Translations under genes and position numbers: made by a program
Shown: one piece after another, positions 26,834 through 44,977 of the stretch
Layout of the letters: every line of letters starts with the position of its first letter
Numbering within the stretch: the first letter of the stretch is position 1
Assembly: GCF_022376445.1 (NCBI RefSeq)
Contig: NW_025955089.1
Span: 57,082 to 121,081 of the forward strand
Reading direction: 5' to 3'
From: Fomitopsis serialis
Taxonomy: Eukaryota > Basidiomycota > Agaricomycetes > Polyporales > Fomitopsidaceae
Length of the DNA: 64,000 nt
Notes under the pieces: model-generated
Databases searched by the model: none
The model's input: only the letters and a program-made list of their open reading frames with translations
Told to the model about the DNA's origin: nothing

Positions 26834-28205
26834 TTGCCATGTAGTACTGTACCGTTACGGCCGTTCCGTGCGGTGGCGTACAGTGCATGACGTGTCACGG
26901 TCAAGTGGATGCGTCTGGGCCTGCCGCACTGCTCCCTTGCCCTGTGACTCTGTTTTGTCCCATTTACTCTGCTGAGTCGCGCGTACTTCAAAGGTTCCCA
27001 CTTCAGTAACACCGACATCGACAGATCGCACAAGAATCCGCCTGCGGAAACCCCCGGAGCCGCCTAAGTAAAGTAAGGAGTACTGTCCCCGTTCTGAGCG
27101 TTGTGGTGGAAGCGTTGGGCTTTGACTGCGTGGCGTTGGGCGTATCACGGTGAGCATGTCTGTATATGCCCTTCAAATGAGACTGCTAACGAACATTTCA
27201 GGCAGACTCACGCCAGGTCTGGTCTTCTTCTCAAACATGTCAGGAATATTTTTATGTATCACCAGGGGACCACTCCTCCCTCCGTCTAAGGTGTCTTAGC
27301 GTCTGCCTAGCCTGAGAAGCCTCCAATGCTTTCAGGAACCGCGAGAACAACAAAACATGCACAATGAAACCATCCTGGTAGGACTGACTCGTATCCTGGG
27401 TAGGCTACGCGGCCATGTAATCATCTTCCATCCTTGACTCATACCTATCCGACACCCAGACTCAGAGGTATGCGCTCTTCCTCATTGTGATAGTAGGATA
27501 TGGTTTCTGGTTGCAGAAATGATAGCCCCGAAACAGGCGTGGTTGCGGCACCGTGAGGGTGAGGCGACTCCGTAGCCTTGCCGCTTGGAGGTCAGAGATG
27601 GAGAGAAGCCAAGGGAGCACATATCGGGTTCAGGTACGGCTCGACATTCTGTGTTGCGGAACATTGCCAACCTTATCCACGGCGCCCGCAACTGCAGCTG
27701 ATTCAAGACTCATGGTAGCCTCGTGCGGCATTGGACAACATGGCCTGAAAGTTGACATGGAAGCCAGAACATGCGGTGTAGCTTCAAATCATGAACCATG
27801 TGAACACACAAGGCCTTGCGCAGGTAACGATACCTCAGGGTTGGCCCGTACAGTCAGGCACTGAGGAAGGTCATGGCAGAAAGCACGCCCGTGTTGGCAG
27901 GAGTCTAGGCTGGACATGGGCTAATAGAACTTTTATGTGCAACGGCGTACGTATATGTAGGCTATGTGGCTGCTGACAGGTTTCGAAGCACTTGCATTTC
28001 CAAGACTGTCGCTCCGACGGACACGCGTAGTAGGAAGGTTTGATTGCTCCATGACATCGCTCCAGAGAAGTGGTTCTCTTGTCTGATGGGCATTCATATA
28101 TATTGAACTGCCTTGGGACACGCGGGGTACTGGCATGGCAGGCGAGGATACTACCTGTATATATACTGGCAATGAGACAGGGCTTGCTCCAAACCTACCG
28201 CGGCA
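26834..28205. other. Gene-free interval
   Basis: No frame longer than about 100 codons looks like protein, and no splice-consistent model emerged on either strand. A TATA-like ATATATATACTGG lies at about 28157, some 45 bp before the next gene's start. Confidence 0.4.
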
Positions 28206-30336
28206 ATGCCAACTCACAAGTGGAATCGTGCCACCACATCACGCCTCCAACAGCCTGAGTATGTCCTATCTCTTCTGACGGCAACCCTTCTCGCTGCCAT
28301 TCTCCCAGCTGCCAGTGGTGCGCCGGCCGTCTTACTTGAACGCATCGTTGCTACCAGGTCTTCGGGTGCATGCCCCGAAGATGCCGCTATCATCTACAGC
28401 CTGGCCAGCTACCTCGTCAGCAACTATGCTATCCATGTCGGCACCGTCTTCCTTGGTGCAGACACCGGACAGGATACAGAATGGGTGACACGTCGTGACG
28501 CATGGGTCTATAGTCTGTGGCTGGCGGCGATTTCACTCTTCCTGCCTTATTTTTCGCTCGCCAGGACGCTCATCCTCATTGTGCAGAAGTCGAGATGTGG
28601 CAGCAATGGCCTTCTCGCGGCACTTTACCACGGCGCACTCCTCGTCGTCGTCAGAGACCCGCAGTGGGAGCCTGCTGCAGATGAGCCTAGCGTGGTTTAC
28701 ACTCGGCTACCTCAAGGTTTTACATTCGACGAGTGAGTCCCTCGGTTGAAACGCAGTTTACTTGAGACATGTCAGAATTGGCTAACCGTGACTTGTCGGC
28801 GCTAGGGGCGACAGCACAAGGGTGACGACACAGACGGCCACCATCGTGCTTGATGCACACGAAACGCACGCTTACCGGCCCGTGGACCACGATGAGCATT
28901 ATCTGCACGGTATGGCACGCCCCACGGTTGGTTATAGGCTCGCGGTACCGCAGCGCAAGAGCTACACCCAGATCTTGATCCGCAATCATCTCGAGGACAC
29001 GACAGAACTACGCGTGCATCATCGCACGGGTACCGTCGGCGCAACGCTGTCAATCATCCAGATCGTTGCTGGATCCTACAGCCTATACATCTCGTGGTTG
29101 AGCCAGGTTCCCACCTGGGGATACGCATCATACGGCCTAACCGTACTCCCGTATGTTGTCATGTCCATCATCAACCTCGTTTGCGCAATCTGTGTCGACA
29201 GCTATGCATGCGCTCAGCTTCTCCGGACGCCCATTCTGGAGGAGTCTCTCCTGCGACGGGAGCGCACCGAATCTCAGCCTTCGGCTTACGATGGGACCAT
29301 TGGTACGGTGCGAGAAGAAAGCCGTCCCGCCGTCCTGAAGGGGTCCCTGCGACAGAGGGGCTCCGATGCTCTGGATTCGGAGAACGACACTGGGCTGAAC
29401 AGTTGTACGTTGCGAGAAGCAAGCGTTCAGGCCGCCGACGTCGAATCCCCCTATGTTGCAGTTGGGATGCACGTAGAAACTCGGGACGATGTTGATGGAC
29501 AACCACAGAAATACATCGTCGTGACTCCTGCCAGTGGGCAAGACCGGTACGACGAGCCTCCTAGGAGGAAAGAGTACCGTCTCATCCGAGAGAAGAAGAT
29601 AGAGAGTTTCAACAGGTTCAGCCACGTGCCTGTGCTCAGCGAACTCAGGCTACTGGCCGGACCAATGGAGCCTTCTCTACGGGGCTGGATGTTGTATTAT
29701 GGTTTGTACTGAACTCGTGATACGTCGGTTCATATAATTTGTACTGAATTCTCGTTCACAGACTTGAACGGAACATATTTTGGTGCCTTGGCTCGATGGC
29801 TGCATCGACGCACTGGCTGGGACCTCCTCTCAGCTACAGACGAGCCTGAGGTCATCGAGGCCCCGGGCATGGGCCGCTCGGACGGCTCGCCCCCTGTGCA
29901 GTTCATACTATCTGCAATGAGCCACACCGGTGTTCCACTGGAAGATGAATTGAGGGAGGTGGAGCTGCGCACAATGCCTACCTCAGCGATCCGTTGGATA
30001 TACGCCTTTCAGGCAGCTGCCATAGCCTTGCCTACCGCGGTGATTGGCGCTTTGACCGGCTTTCATCCTCAGCAAAGCACCAAGACCCAAAGGGCATGGA
30101 TAATAGCGTGGATGGTGGCTGACGTTTTGGCGTCCTTATTCACCTCGATCTACTGGACCGTATGGATTCGCTGGAACCCGGTCGAGGTGTTAGGTCGGGG
30201 CAAACCGTTCGCGTGGTCAACTATGCGCTACTCGGCCTATATCAATATGGTGGTGGCGGGGATAGGCGGCTTTGTGATGGTAGTGAAGATGTTTCTACAG
30301 GACCATGAATATGGGCATCAGACATGTTCCCTGTAG
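28206..30336 (+). CDS. Multi-pass membrane protein of unknown function
   Basis: Exons are 28206-28732, 28806-29701 and 29762-30336, totalling 1998 nt (665 aa). Hydrophobic segments lie near residues 20-40 (YVLSLLTATLLAAILPAASG), 60-80, 98-120, about 275-330 (three segments, including VMSIINLVCAICVDSYACAQ) and in the C-terminal 150 residues (IYAFQAAAIALPTAVIGALT and two more). The middle (about 335-430) is hydrophilic and probably cytosolic. The N-terminal hydrophobic stretch ending SGAP could be a signal peptide or anchor. The layout resembles agaricomycete-specific orphan membrane proteins often seen beside transporters; no domain name can be given. Frames and phases fit at both introns. Confidence 0.75.
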
Positions 30337-30656
30337 ATATACTCTGGAGTCTGCAAGGGACGCAAGGACTCGATGCCACATGTCTCCTGGGGCCGTGCTG
30401 TTAACGCAAGATCTTGGATACTAGCTGCTAAGTACACACTCGAGCTCAGGCATGGATGCTCCTGAAGATGCTGAAACAGATCTGCCGCGTGTACGACTGC
30501 CTATGGAGAGTGCTCGATTGTCAATGCGCGACAACGTGATCGGTTCCATGCTCTAGCGACTTAGCACCACAGACAGGAACAATATGTAGCTTGCTCTACT
30601 CTAGTCAATCAGTACACCGAGCGTCATCAATCTACCATGAGTGCGGCGACCCTCTT
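30337..30656. other. Intergenic between two convergent genes
   Basis: Holds the 3' flanks of the membrane-protein gene and of ABC copy B. Similarity to the 3' flank of ABC copy A persists only for a few tens of bases beyond the stop, marking one edge of the ABC duplication. Confidence 0.5.
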
Positions 30657-37191
<6,535 letters not shown>

Positions 37192-37683
37192 GGGGAAAGA
37201 GTGAAGCCTTGCAGTCCGGGCGCAAATTGAGTTTACCAGTGAATATGAATGTCGGCTCCGGCGGCTCGCAGTCAGGCTGAGGAAGAGTCAGGGGCGGCAA
37301 GAAAATGGCCACTACGACCGCATGGGCACCCGCATTGAACTAAGATAAGCAATGCGCAAATTACGAGACGATGAATTCGGAAGACCCACCACCTTTCAGA
37401 GAGTCGAGAAATATAAGCAAATGTGTCCAGAACAGCAGTCAAAACGTTTGGGAGGATGGCGTTTCCGCTGGCCGACTCGGACTCCTCGCAGTCCAGTCGC
37501 AGGGAGTCCAGAGGGAGTCCCAGAACATAATTTCCCCGATCTCATCTCCCATCAGCTCACGTGTATGTACATACGACGCGTCCGGTCACAGTGTGACACA
37601 ACGCGTCCAGTTCGGAGGCGCCGCTGCGAGCTCAGTTACTGCAAACTCCCTTCGAGCAGTACGTCTTTGTGATAACTCGCACT
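37192..37683. promoter_or_regulatory. Shared upstream region of ABC copy B and PRI1
   Basis: A 492-bp interval between divergent start codons. It contains pyrimidine/AC-rich stretches and short direct repeats (CGCAGTCCAGTCGCAGGGAGTCC near 37487). Palindromic ACGCGTC occurs near 37577 and 37603. An MluI-box-like ACGCGT ahead of a primase gene would fit G1/S control (MBF-type), but this is only suggestive. Confidence 0.4.
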
Positions 37684-39177
37684 ATGACCCAGGAAGAGGT
37701 GTCTCCAGAGATCATGCTCGCTTTCTATAAGCGGCTCTATCCCTACAAGTCTATCTTCGGGTGGCTGAACCACGAACACGTCCCGACAAAACGCTTCACG
37801 CATCGCGAATGGGCCTTCACTCTGCCGCCAGACACCTACGTCCGGTACCAGTCTTTTGCAGATGCTGACGACCTCAAGAAGCAAGTCTGTCAGTTGAATC
37901 CGACGCGGTTTGAGATAGGGCCCGTCTACAGTGCCAAGGTATGTTCAGCGACGCGTCTTCCCCCTCTCGAGCTCACCGATTACCACAGCCCCGAGACCGA
38001 AAGACCGTCCGCGCTGCCAACTTTACGCCCCAGCTCCGCGAGCTCGTCTTTGATATCGATATGACCGACTACGACGAGATCCGTACATGCTGCTCCGGCG
38101 CCGACATCTGCAAACGCTGCTGGGCCTTCATCGCCGCCGCCGTGGGCGTGCTAGATCGCGCCGTACGTGACCAATTTGGCTACAAGCACCTGCTTTGGGT
38201 CTATTCTGGTCGGCGTGGTATCCACTTGTGGATCTCGGACAAGGAGGCGATGGATTTGACCGATGAGCAACGGCGGGCACTAGTGGGCTGGCTGACGGTG
38301 ATACAAGGGGGGAAGGAAATGCGTAAGAAGGTGAACGTGCGTCAGGGAACAAAGGCGCTTCCGCCGGGCATCCAGTGAGTGCTCTCGACTTGCACGCTGC
38401 TTGTAGTGATGACACCAGTACAGGATGGCGCTGGAGCCCCTAAGACATTTGTTTAACGATCTCGTCCTCGAGGATCAAGACTGCTTTGCCCAAGAAGAAG
38501 GCTGGGAGACACTCCTACAACTCATTCCCGACTCCGGTGTTGTCGAACGGTTACGTGCCAAATGGGAGGCCAAGCCCGGACTCTCGTCGGAAGCGAAGTG
38601 GGACGACCTCAAGAAAGAGGCAAGGGCAGAAAAAGGAAAGGGAAAAGTGAGTTGCTCTTTTCCATTCGCAGCACGATGCGTTTTAACAGACTCTAGGAAG
38701 CCTTGGTAGCCGCAATGGAAGACATCGTACTGCAGTATACCTACCCACGGCTCGATGCTGAAGTCTCGAAGCATCGCAACCATTTGCTCAAGGCACCCTT
38801 CTGTGTGCACCCCAAGACAGGCCGGGTCTGCGTTCCCGTCGACCCCAGCGCGATCGACAGCTTCAGGCCCGAGCGCGTGCCCACTGTGAGTCAGCTGCTG
38901 CGCGAGCTCGACGAGCTCGGGGCGAGCGCTGGAGGCGATACTGCGGAACATCACTCTGGTATGTTAATGAGCTGCACACTGATCGGACTGTGCTTGACGG
39001 CTGCCCATAGATTGGCAGAAAACGTCGATGAAGCCGTACGTTGAGATGCTCGACAGGCACGTCGCTGCGCTCATGGAAGAGGTGAGGCGCGCAAAGCGGG
39101 AGGCTGGTCCAGGTACGTTGGCAGGTGATCTCACAGACCCCTTCCTCACATTGTTCTTTGCAGATCGAACGTGGTGA
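37684..39177 (+). CDS. PRI1: DNA primase small (catalytic) subunit
   Basis: Catalytic subunit of the eukaryotic primase, making RNA primers in the polymerase alpha-primase complex in the nucleus. Exons are 37684-37938, 37989-38374, 38424-38646, 38697-38958, 39011-39112 and 39164-39177, summing to 1242 nt (413 aa), a normal length. The metal-binding catalytic pair is in LVFDIDMTDYDEIR (about residue 106). The small-subunit zinc motif is CCSGADICKRCW (about 119-130). The nucleotide-binding SGRRGIHLW follows at about 158. All intron junctions are GT-AG and in phase. The last exon codes only for the final codons (DRTW). This single-copy housekeeping gene separates two duplicated segments, so the duplications moved around it. 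No defect is visible. Confidence 0.95.
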
Positions 39178-39564
39178 AGCTTGAAATACTCCTATGGAGT
39201 TGTATTTATATCACTGTTGTAGTGTTTTGTCAGCACGTTGTATTCCTCGCTGTCTAGCTGTCCGGTCGGTCTTCCCACATATTGTATCTGACGCATTTGC
39301 ATTTGTACCAGTGCATGTCCCGCTGCCCAGTGGTACATAGACGGCTGCCTCGGACACCGGGTGAATTGTCCACGCATCCTACCCAGAACGAGATTGTCAT
39401 CTTGAAACCGCGCATCCGAAACTCTCGGGTATGTACAACTGCGGTTCGGGTGCAACTACGGTGGGCTCTGACTTAGCGGAGAATAGTCTCCGTTGCAGAC
39501 TTAGTCTCGTACCAACCTCTCACAGACACCATAATATTAAACTTTATGCCCATTTATAGAGACG

Positions 39565-40600
39565 ATATCATCGACACGCTCGAATGAAGGCAGTACGACC
39601 TTGGATGCAGTGTCGTCGATATTGCTCTGCGTGCGACATGTTCGTGCTCGGCACCTGGGGTTCGTTGCAAGTGAAACTCGTGGTCTTCGCCCTGTTCACG
39701 ATCGTCTCTGGACACCTTCTATTCGACGGTGTCCTCATTTGTCAGGGCGGTGGGATCCTTGCTGTGCAGACAAAGCGGTCCGGAGTGCGACCCGTGTACA
39801 TAGGTGAGTAAAGCGGGATGCTGTATCCCAGAGGCTCAATCCATCCTTTCAGGTCCAGCAGTGCCCTCGATGCGCAGGGACCCGGTACATAGCAAGAAGC
39901 AGCCCATTTGGTCAGTGGTGGCTGTTGTGAAGGGCATTGCACCATGAGTTCGGATGAACTGGACCACAACTATCCCAGCGACACAATTGTACTTTGCATT
40001 TGACGGCGACATGATGGACCCGAGGCACTTCTAATGAGCTGTCTCAAAGTTGCGCCTGCCGTGAGTTGCCTTCGAGTGGTGGGTACTTGTTCTCGCCTAT
40101 TGGTTGCTGGCTTACAGTTCCAGAGTTGATGCTAATGCGGCGTAGTTCCACTCTCACAGCAAGACTACCCTAATACAGCTGGTTGTCCGCGGACGTCTTC
40201 AAAATTTGGAGTGTAAGCTGTGCAAGCGATGTGCTGTAGCATAATGTGTGAGCTGACCAGCGGTGTCCCATGTATAGCGACTTCGAGCTTGATCGGACCA
40301 GCCTGAACTTGCGGTAGCAACCACAGAATCCGCAGCAGAAGAAGCAATTGTGCAATGGCCTAGAAGAGACGCGTCGATCCAGGGCTTGAGCTGCAGTGTA
40401 GTAGAGTCAATACTACCCGTGGCCCATGCACTGGCATCGAAGGTGAGTAATGTCGCCTGCTGGACTAAACCCGACTCTAGTCGTCGGGCAACGCGTGGTG
40501 GCTACATCCCATTCATCTGTCAAACACCGTCAACGGAACTTAGATGTTCGAGCGGTATGCTGGATCATTTGCCTATGTTGCTTTATTTGGCTGGGCTCCA
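39565..40600. repeat. Duplicated block, copy B (inverted relative to 8300-9650)
   Basis: Inverted counterpart of the block beside AKR1. A plus-strand frame (39584-39811) contains LQVKLVVFALFTIVSG and ends at a GTGAGT donor near 39808; the acceptor CTTTCAG is intact near 39853. The continuation PAVPSMRRDPVHSKKQP reads to a stop at 39948. The initiator ATG of copy A (ATGAAACTC) is GTG here (GTGAAACTC), so this copy would need another start. Both copies therefore look damaged in different ways. Possible relic of a small secreted protein gene; no family recognised. Confidence 0.5.
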
Positions 40601-40689
40601 CCCTACGATCAACGGAAGTCCGGCTTCCGTCCCTCTATGCGTCTTGTCGACCTCATCGATAGTCCTCACCGCTCATCCCGTCTACTTAC

Positions 40690-40765
40690 CTCGTCTCATT
40701 TGAAAATCGCAAAGGTATGTCGCGCTCAACACTGGCGTCCAGATGCCCATTTTGACATGTATTTT
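40690..40765 (+). pseudogene. Relic of an AKR first exon
   Basis: The sequence reads AAGGTATGTCGCGCTCAACACTGGCGTCCAGATGCCCA, matching AKR exon 1 (AAGTATGTCACCTTGAACACCGGCGCTCAGATGCCCA in AKR3) apart from one extra G and several substitutions. The conserved LGLG end and donor are missing. No further AKR exon follows before AKR3 begins at 41361. This marks a fourth, mostly deleted AKR copy. Confidence 0.5.
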
Positions 40766-41360
40766 AGGTCCGGCCCCATTTGGAGAACGAGACTTAGGTG
40801 CGTCTCTCGGCTCGTATCGAGCATCTGGCTCCTCGAGCAAGCGAGCGAAAGTAGCTCATAGGTAGCCTCGCGATGAGAGGCACTGCGTCTGTCAACAGGT
40901 ATCCGCTTCCACTCACAGACGTCTACAGTGCTCAAGAGTTGTAGAGAGCTACGGCGGCACCAGTGGTCACTAGAGCCGTTCAAGATCACGGCGTCGTTCA
41001 AGTGTCACTGTGCAATCAATCAACGTCACGGCATTTCGAGACAAGGCGCGAGACGCGTCTGTGCTTCGCTTACCGCAGTACCTGCGGATGCTGACGAACA
41101 ATCTCATCTCTTTATCAAATAAGCACTGGTGAGTCGTAACGTTGGTCCCGTGTGAGCACTTCGTATGAGGCGCTTTTGTGCAGTGACGAAGCACTCACTG
41201 TCACCGTCAACAGCCATTGACTCGAACAGCTAGGCGCTACTCCCTGCGAGGGACAAAAGGCCATATAAATATCGTTCACCTAGACGATAGCCCTGATTGT
41301 CGCTCTCAGCTACTTTCTCCCCTCAGAGCTTTCCACGTCTACCACTTGCTCGTCCGCGAA

Positions 41361-42811
41361 ATGCCTGCTTCGAAGTATGTCACCTTGAACACCGGCGCTC
41401 AGATGCCCACCCTTGGTCTCGGTACGTGTGTCAGGTTAGGTCCACTTTGGTGAACGAGCTGTAGACGCTACGCGTACCTCGTCTCGAGTCTTCCGCTCTT
41501 CGAAGGGCAAGGCGCAAGCAGCTAGCACAGGTGCCCTTGGTAGCCTCATCACGGCAAATGAGGGAACCTGAACTGAAAATGCTGTCGACATCGCAGTGTT
41601 GTCGGGCGCTGGTTGGGCTGTCTCAGGTCCCGCTCATGCACAGGTCAGCGCGCATAGGCATGTCGTAGGGACATGTGCCGGGCCAGCTGGCAAGGTGTCC
41701 CAGCCATTCGGAGCCATAGAAAGTCACCTCGAGCCGCGCTCGGAGACAAGACTGACTGGATACAGTGCGAGATGAAGACACCATCGTGCACCGAGCACTC
41801 TTCCCGAGTTCAGGCAGTTACATACTGAAGTTTTGAGGTACTGACGGGTGATTTTCACTATAGGAACGTGGCATCCTGGAGGTCCAGGCACCGTAGAGCA
41901 GGCTGTTGAGGTTGCACTCAAGCACGGCTACAGGCATCTTGACACCGCGCAAGCATACTGTGCGCCCGTCCTGTTTGTATCCTCTCGTCCCTTGTCTGAC
42001 GTTACTCCCGGCCCAGCTAACGAGAGGCAGGTCGGTGAGGGCATCAAGCGCTCTGGCGTGCCGCGCGAGGAGATCTTCCTCACGACCAAGCTAAATAACA
42101 CCGAGCACGCCGACCCGCTCGCGGCCCTGCAAAAGTCGCTTGCCGCGCTTGACACGCCGTACGTCGACCTCTGGCTGATGCACTGGCCGTGCCCGGTGAA
42201 GGACCGCAAGCCGGACCGGTCGCTCAACTGGCTCGACACCTGGAAGGTCATGGAGGCTGTCCTCGAGGCGCACCCGGACAAGGTGCACGCGATCGGCGTG
42301 AGCAACGTGAGCGCGCCGTTCCTCGGGAGCTCTTGAAGGTCGCGTCCATCGTGCCCGCGGTCAACCAGATCGAGAGCCATCCGAGCCTGGCGCAGGAGGA
42401 GCTCGTCGAGCTGTGTAGGGAGAAGGGCGTCGCGGTCACGGCGTATTGCCCGCTTGGGTCGGGCGATGTGCCCCTCGCCGACCACGTCGTCGTGAAGGAG
42501 ATCGCGACGAAGCACGGCGTCACGCCGCACAACGTCCTCATCTCCTTCCACGCGAACCGTCCTGGCGTGAACGGTACGTGGGCAGCGCTTTTAGCCACTT
42601 CCATATTAGTACTGGTATGATGTTGACGTCGTATGCAGCCATCCCAAAGTCGGAGACGCCCGCCCGGATCATCGCGAACATGCAGATCGTTGACCTGTCA
42701 AGGGAGGAGGTCCAGAAACTGTTTGATATCGAGAAGGAGGGCTCTATCCGTATCTGCAAGCCGTTTTGGACGGGTTACGGCGACATCGGCTTCGCAGACT
42801 GCAAGCGGTGA
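41361..42811 (+). pseudogene. Aldo/keto reductase AKR3, 1-nt deletion in exon 3
   Basis: Exons by homology are 41361-41421, 41864-41959, 42017-42573 and 42639-42811. Exon 3 is 557 nt against exactly 558 in both AKR1 and AKR2. The missing base is in the G run at 42325-42327 (CCTCGGGAGC here, CCTCGGGGAGC in AKR2). The frame breaks after SAPFLG and stops within three codons, removing the C-terminal 40% of the barrel and the substrate loops. Asp, Tyr, Lys and His of the tetrad all lie before the break. Otherwise the gene is well preserved, so the lesion is recent, or an assembly error in a homopolymer. Intron 1 is 442 nt, as in AKR1. Inverted relative to AKR1. Confidence 0.85.
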
Positions 42812-43547
42812 GCCTTGCCCCTGCTTCGAGAGCAGTCTACTTGGAGTTCTCGTGTTGGAGTTATGCTGAACGGCGTAGACGCCAATATCGGAGCAATGTG
42901 TATAAACAGAAGAGGGGAAGTTGTGAGATGTAATGTATGCTTATGCCATCATATCACATGGACTGCATGAAGCCTCAGGTACTTTGGATTCCTTGGTAGA
43001 CGTCGACAGTGCCGTCCGTCCGCGTCACCCTTCTCGGAGCTGGGACCTCAGAATGACATTGTCTTACCTGGAAGCCTCAATCATTGCGGTTCCGCCCACT
43101 TGTAGCTTCGGCTCCCTCCTCCCCTCGGTGGCCTCAACTGCTGCGAAGTCGTACTGAGTAGCATGTGATGTGCATCGTGCTATAGTGCCTCCATCGCAAG
43201 CTCAGGCCCCTCCCAGCGTAGCTGCTTGGATTCTCTCGTTTAGTGCATGCATATATTCACCACGGAACGAAGCACCACAATACATGTGACCAGAAAGGCC
43301 AATGAGAGTGTATCTGGTGATAATTACTGCACTGCGAGTCCCGATTATGACGCACACTGTCCTGGGCCAAAGTTGTTATCTGCGAGAAACATCATCGACA
43401 CCGTCACTATACCCCCGACTCCGGGAACAATGAGGACGTCAAAGCACGTGTAGTGGAACCAATCCGGTATGAGCGTATGACGCTTGCCACGTCACGCTGC
43501 ACTGTATGTTCACGAAGTGAACGTTTTGATACTGAAACCGTGCCTAT
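42812..43547. other. Intergenic between AKR3 and the decarboxylase gene
   Basis: Two convergent 3' ends. No additional gene or RNA was recognised; short frames only. Confidence 0.4.
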
Positions 43548-44977
43548 CTACGCAACCACAGCGATTTGGCCACGTACAGGGACGTTCTCCTTACTTCCTG
43601 GCTCCGGGAATCCCTGCACGTCCACGCCCTTCCTGAACATCAAGCAATGGGTCGAGCCGCCAAAGTGGAACATCCCGATCTCGTCCCCCTTCTTCACATG
43701 GTCGCCCTCGCGCACGGTGATCTCGCACGTCGACACCTCCGCCATGCCGACGCCCAGGAAGGCCATGAGGCCGATCGCGGGGTTGTCCGCCTCGATGAAG
43801 ATGATCGCGCGCGTCGCGACGGCGGTCAGGTATACCTGCGAGTCGGTCTCGCCCCCCTTGTCGATCTCATCCCCGTCTTTGGCGCTCCCCCGCCGTTCGG
43901 GGTCGCCCACGCCGCTGAAAAGCGGCTCGGAGTAGTATGTGCCCTCCTTGACGTACGCCCGGACAACGCGTCCGTTGACGGGCGCGTGCCAGCGATGGTA
44001 CGAGAGCGCGGAGAGGAACGCCTGGTAGACCGTCCCGCCGACGAAGAGTGGCGCGCGCTCGTCGTGGGCGAGCATGTCGAGCACGGAGTACAGCTGGCCC
44101 TTGATCCAGAACGCGTCGCGCAGCGCGACGTTGTGCGCGATGTTGTACGCCTTCGACTCGCATGCGTTCGCGATAATGTTGTCGTCATCCGGTGAAGCGA
44201 TGGGGCGCGCATGCTCCCTGTACTTGCGTGTGAAGAACGCGTCCCAGGACGCGAAGCCGTGATAGGACTTTGAGGGGTCGCACTCGAAGAGATCCTCAAA
44301 CGCGTGTGAGGTGCCCGCAGCGCCGTTCGCAACGGCGGAGAGGTCGGACTTGCCGTGCGCGCTGAACCAGCCGCTCGGGCCGTCGTGGAGCGCCTGCTTG
44401 GCCGAATCCTCGGAGCAAAGGAACGCACCCCACGCGTCGAGGACCTTCTTCAGCATCTGGTTGACATCGGGGTCGAGGAAGAACGCGAAGCCGCTGGGGG
44501 TACCCATAGGCCAGTCGAGGACGGCGTTGATGGGCACGCCGACCATGCCGACGCGGTGCGAACTGTCACTCCAGTGCGGTGCAGTGGTCATGAGGTGGTT
44601 AAGCAGTTGAAGCATGTGCTTGTGGTCCCTAATCTGCTTGTGGCCGGTCGGGTCGGACGAATAGGGCTTCTTGGAAGGGATCTGCTCGAACATGGACTGC
44701 ACGAGCATGTAAACGCGCGTGTTGGTCTCGATGAGCGTCTTGAACTCTTGTATAACGGGTTGAATGTCTTTCGGGTTCTTGTCGACATGCTCAATGACGC
44801 CGTTCAGCCATTCCTTGTGGACGCGATGGTCTCCAGGAAGCCAGTCACCAGTTCTGTGAAAAGGCATGCATCGGCACATATGTCTTCAGTCGAGTCGAAG
44901 GCGTGAGCTCACCTGTGTACATGATGTTCCTTCGGAACGTCCTCATGTCGAGCATGGATCTTCGTCTGTTTGCTCAT
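43548..44977 (-). CDS. PSD-like decarboxylase of the PsiD/CsTDC type
   Basis: Member of the phosphatidylserine-decarboxylase-like family that includes fungal aromatic amino acid decarboxylases. Exons are 44913-44977 and 43548-44853, totalling 1371 nt (456 aa); PsiD is about 440 aa. The N-terminal half carries the PSDC-like domain ahead of the catalytic domain (IQPVIQEFKTLIE, DAWGAFLCSEDS). The catalytic half has AYNIAHNV, SYHRWHAPVNG, IFIEADNPAIGLMAFL and the self-cleavage site FHFGGST (Ser about 422), which generates the pyruvoyl cofactor. No transmembrane or mitochondrial targeting segment is seen, unlike true PSD1. The start MSKQTKIHARHEDVP comes from exon 1. Tryptophan or another amino acid may be the substrate; no biosynthetic cluster partners are visible nearby. 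Confidence 0.85.

Noticed and set aside
43566..44195. Long plus-strand frame opposite the decarboxylase
   Set aside because: Same GC-driven shadow effect; the minus strand carries the conserved domain throughout.
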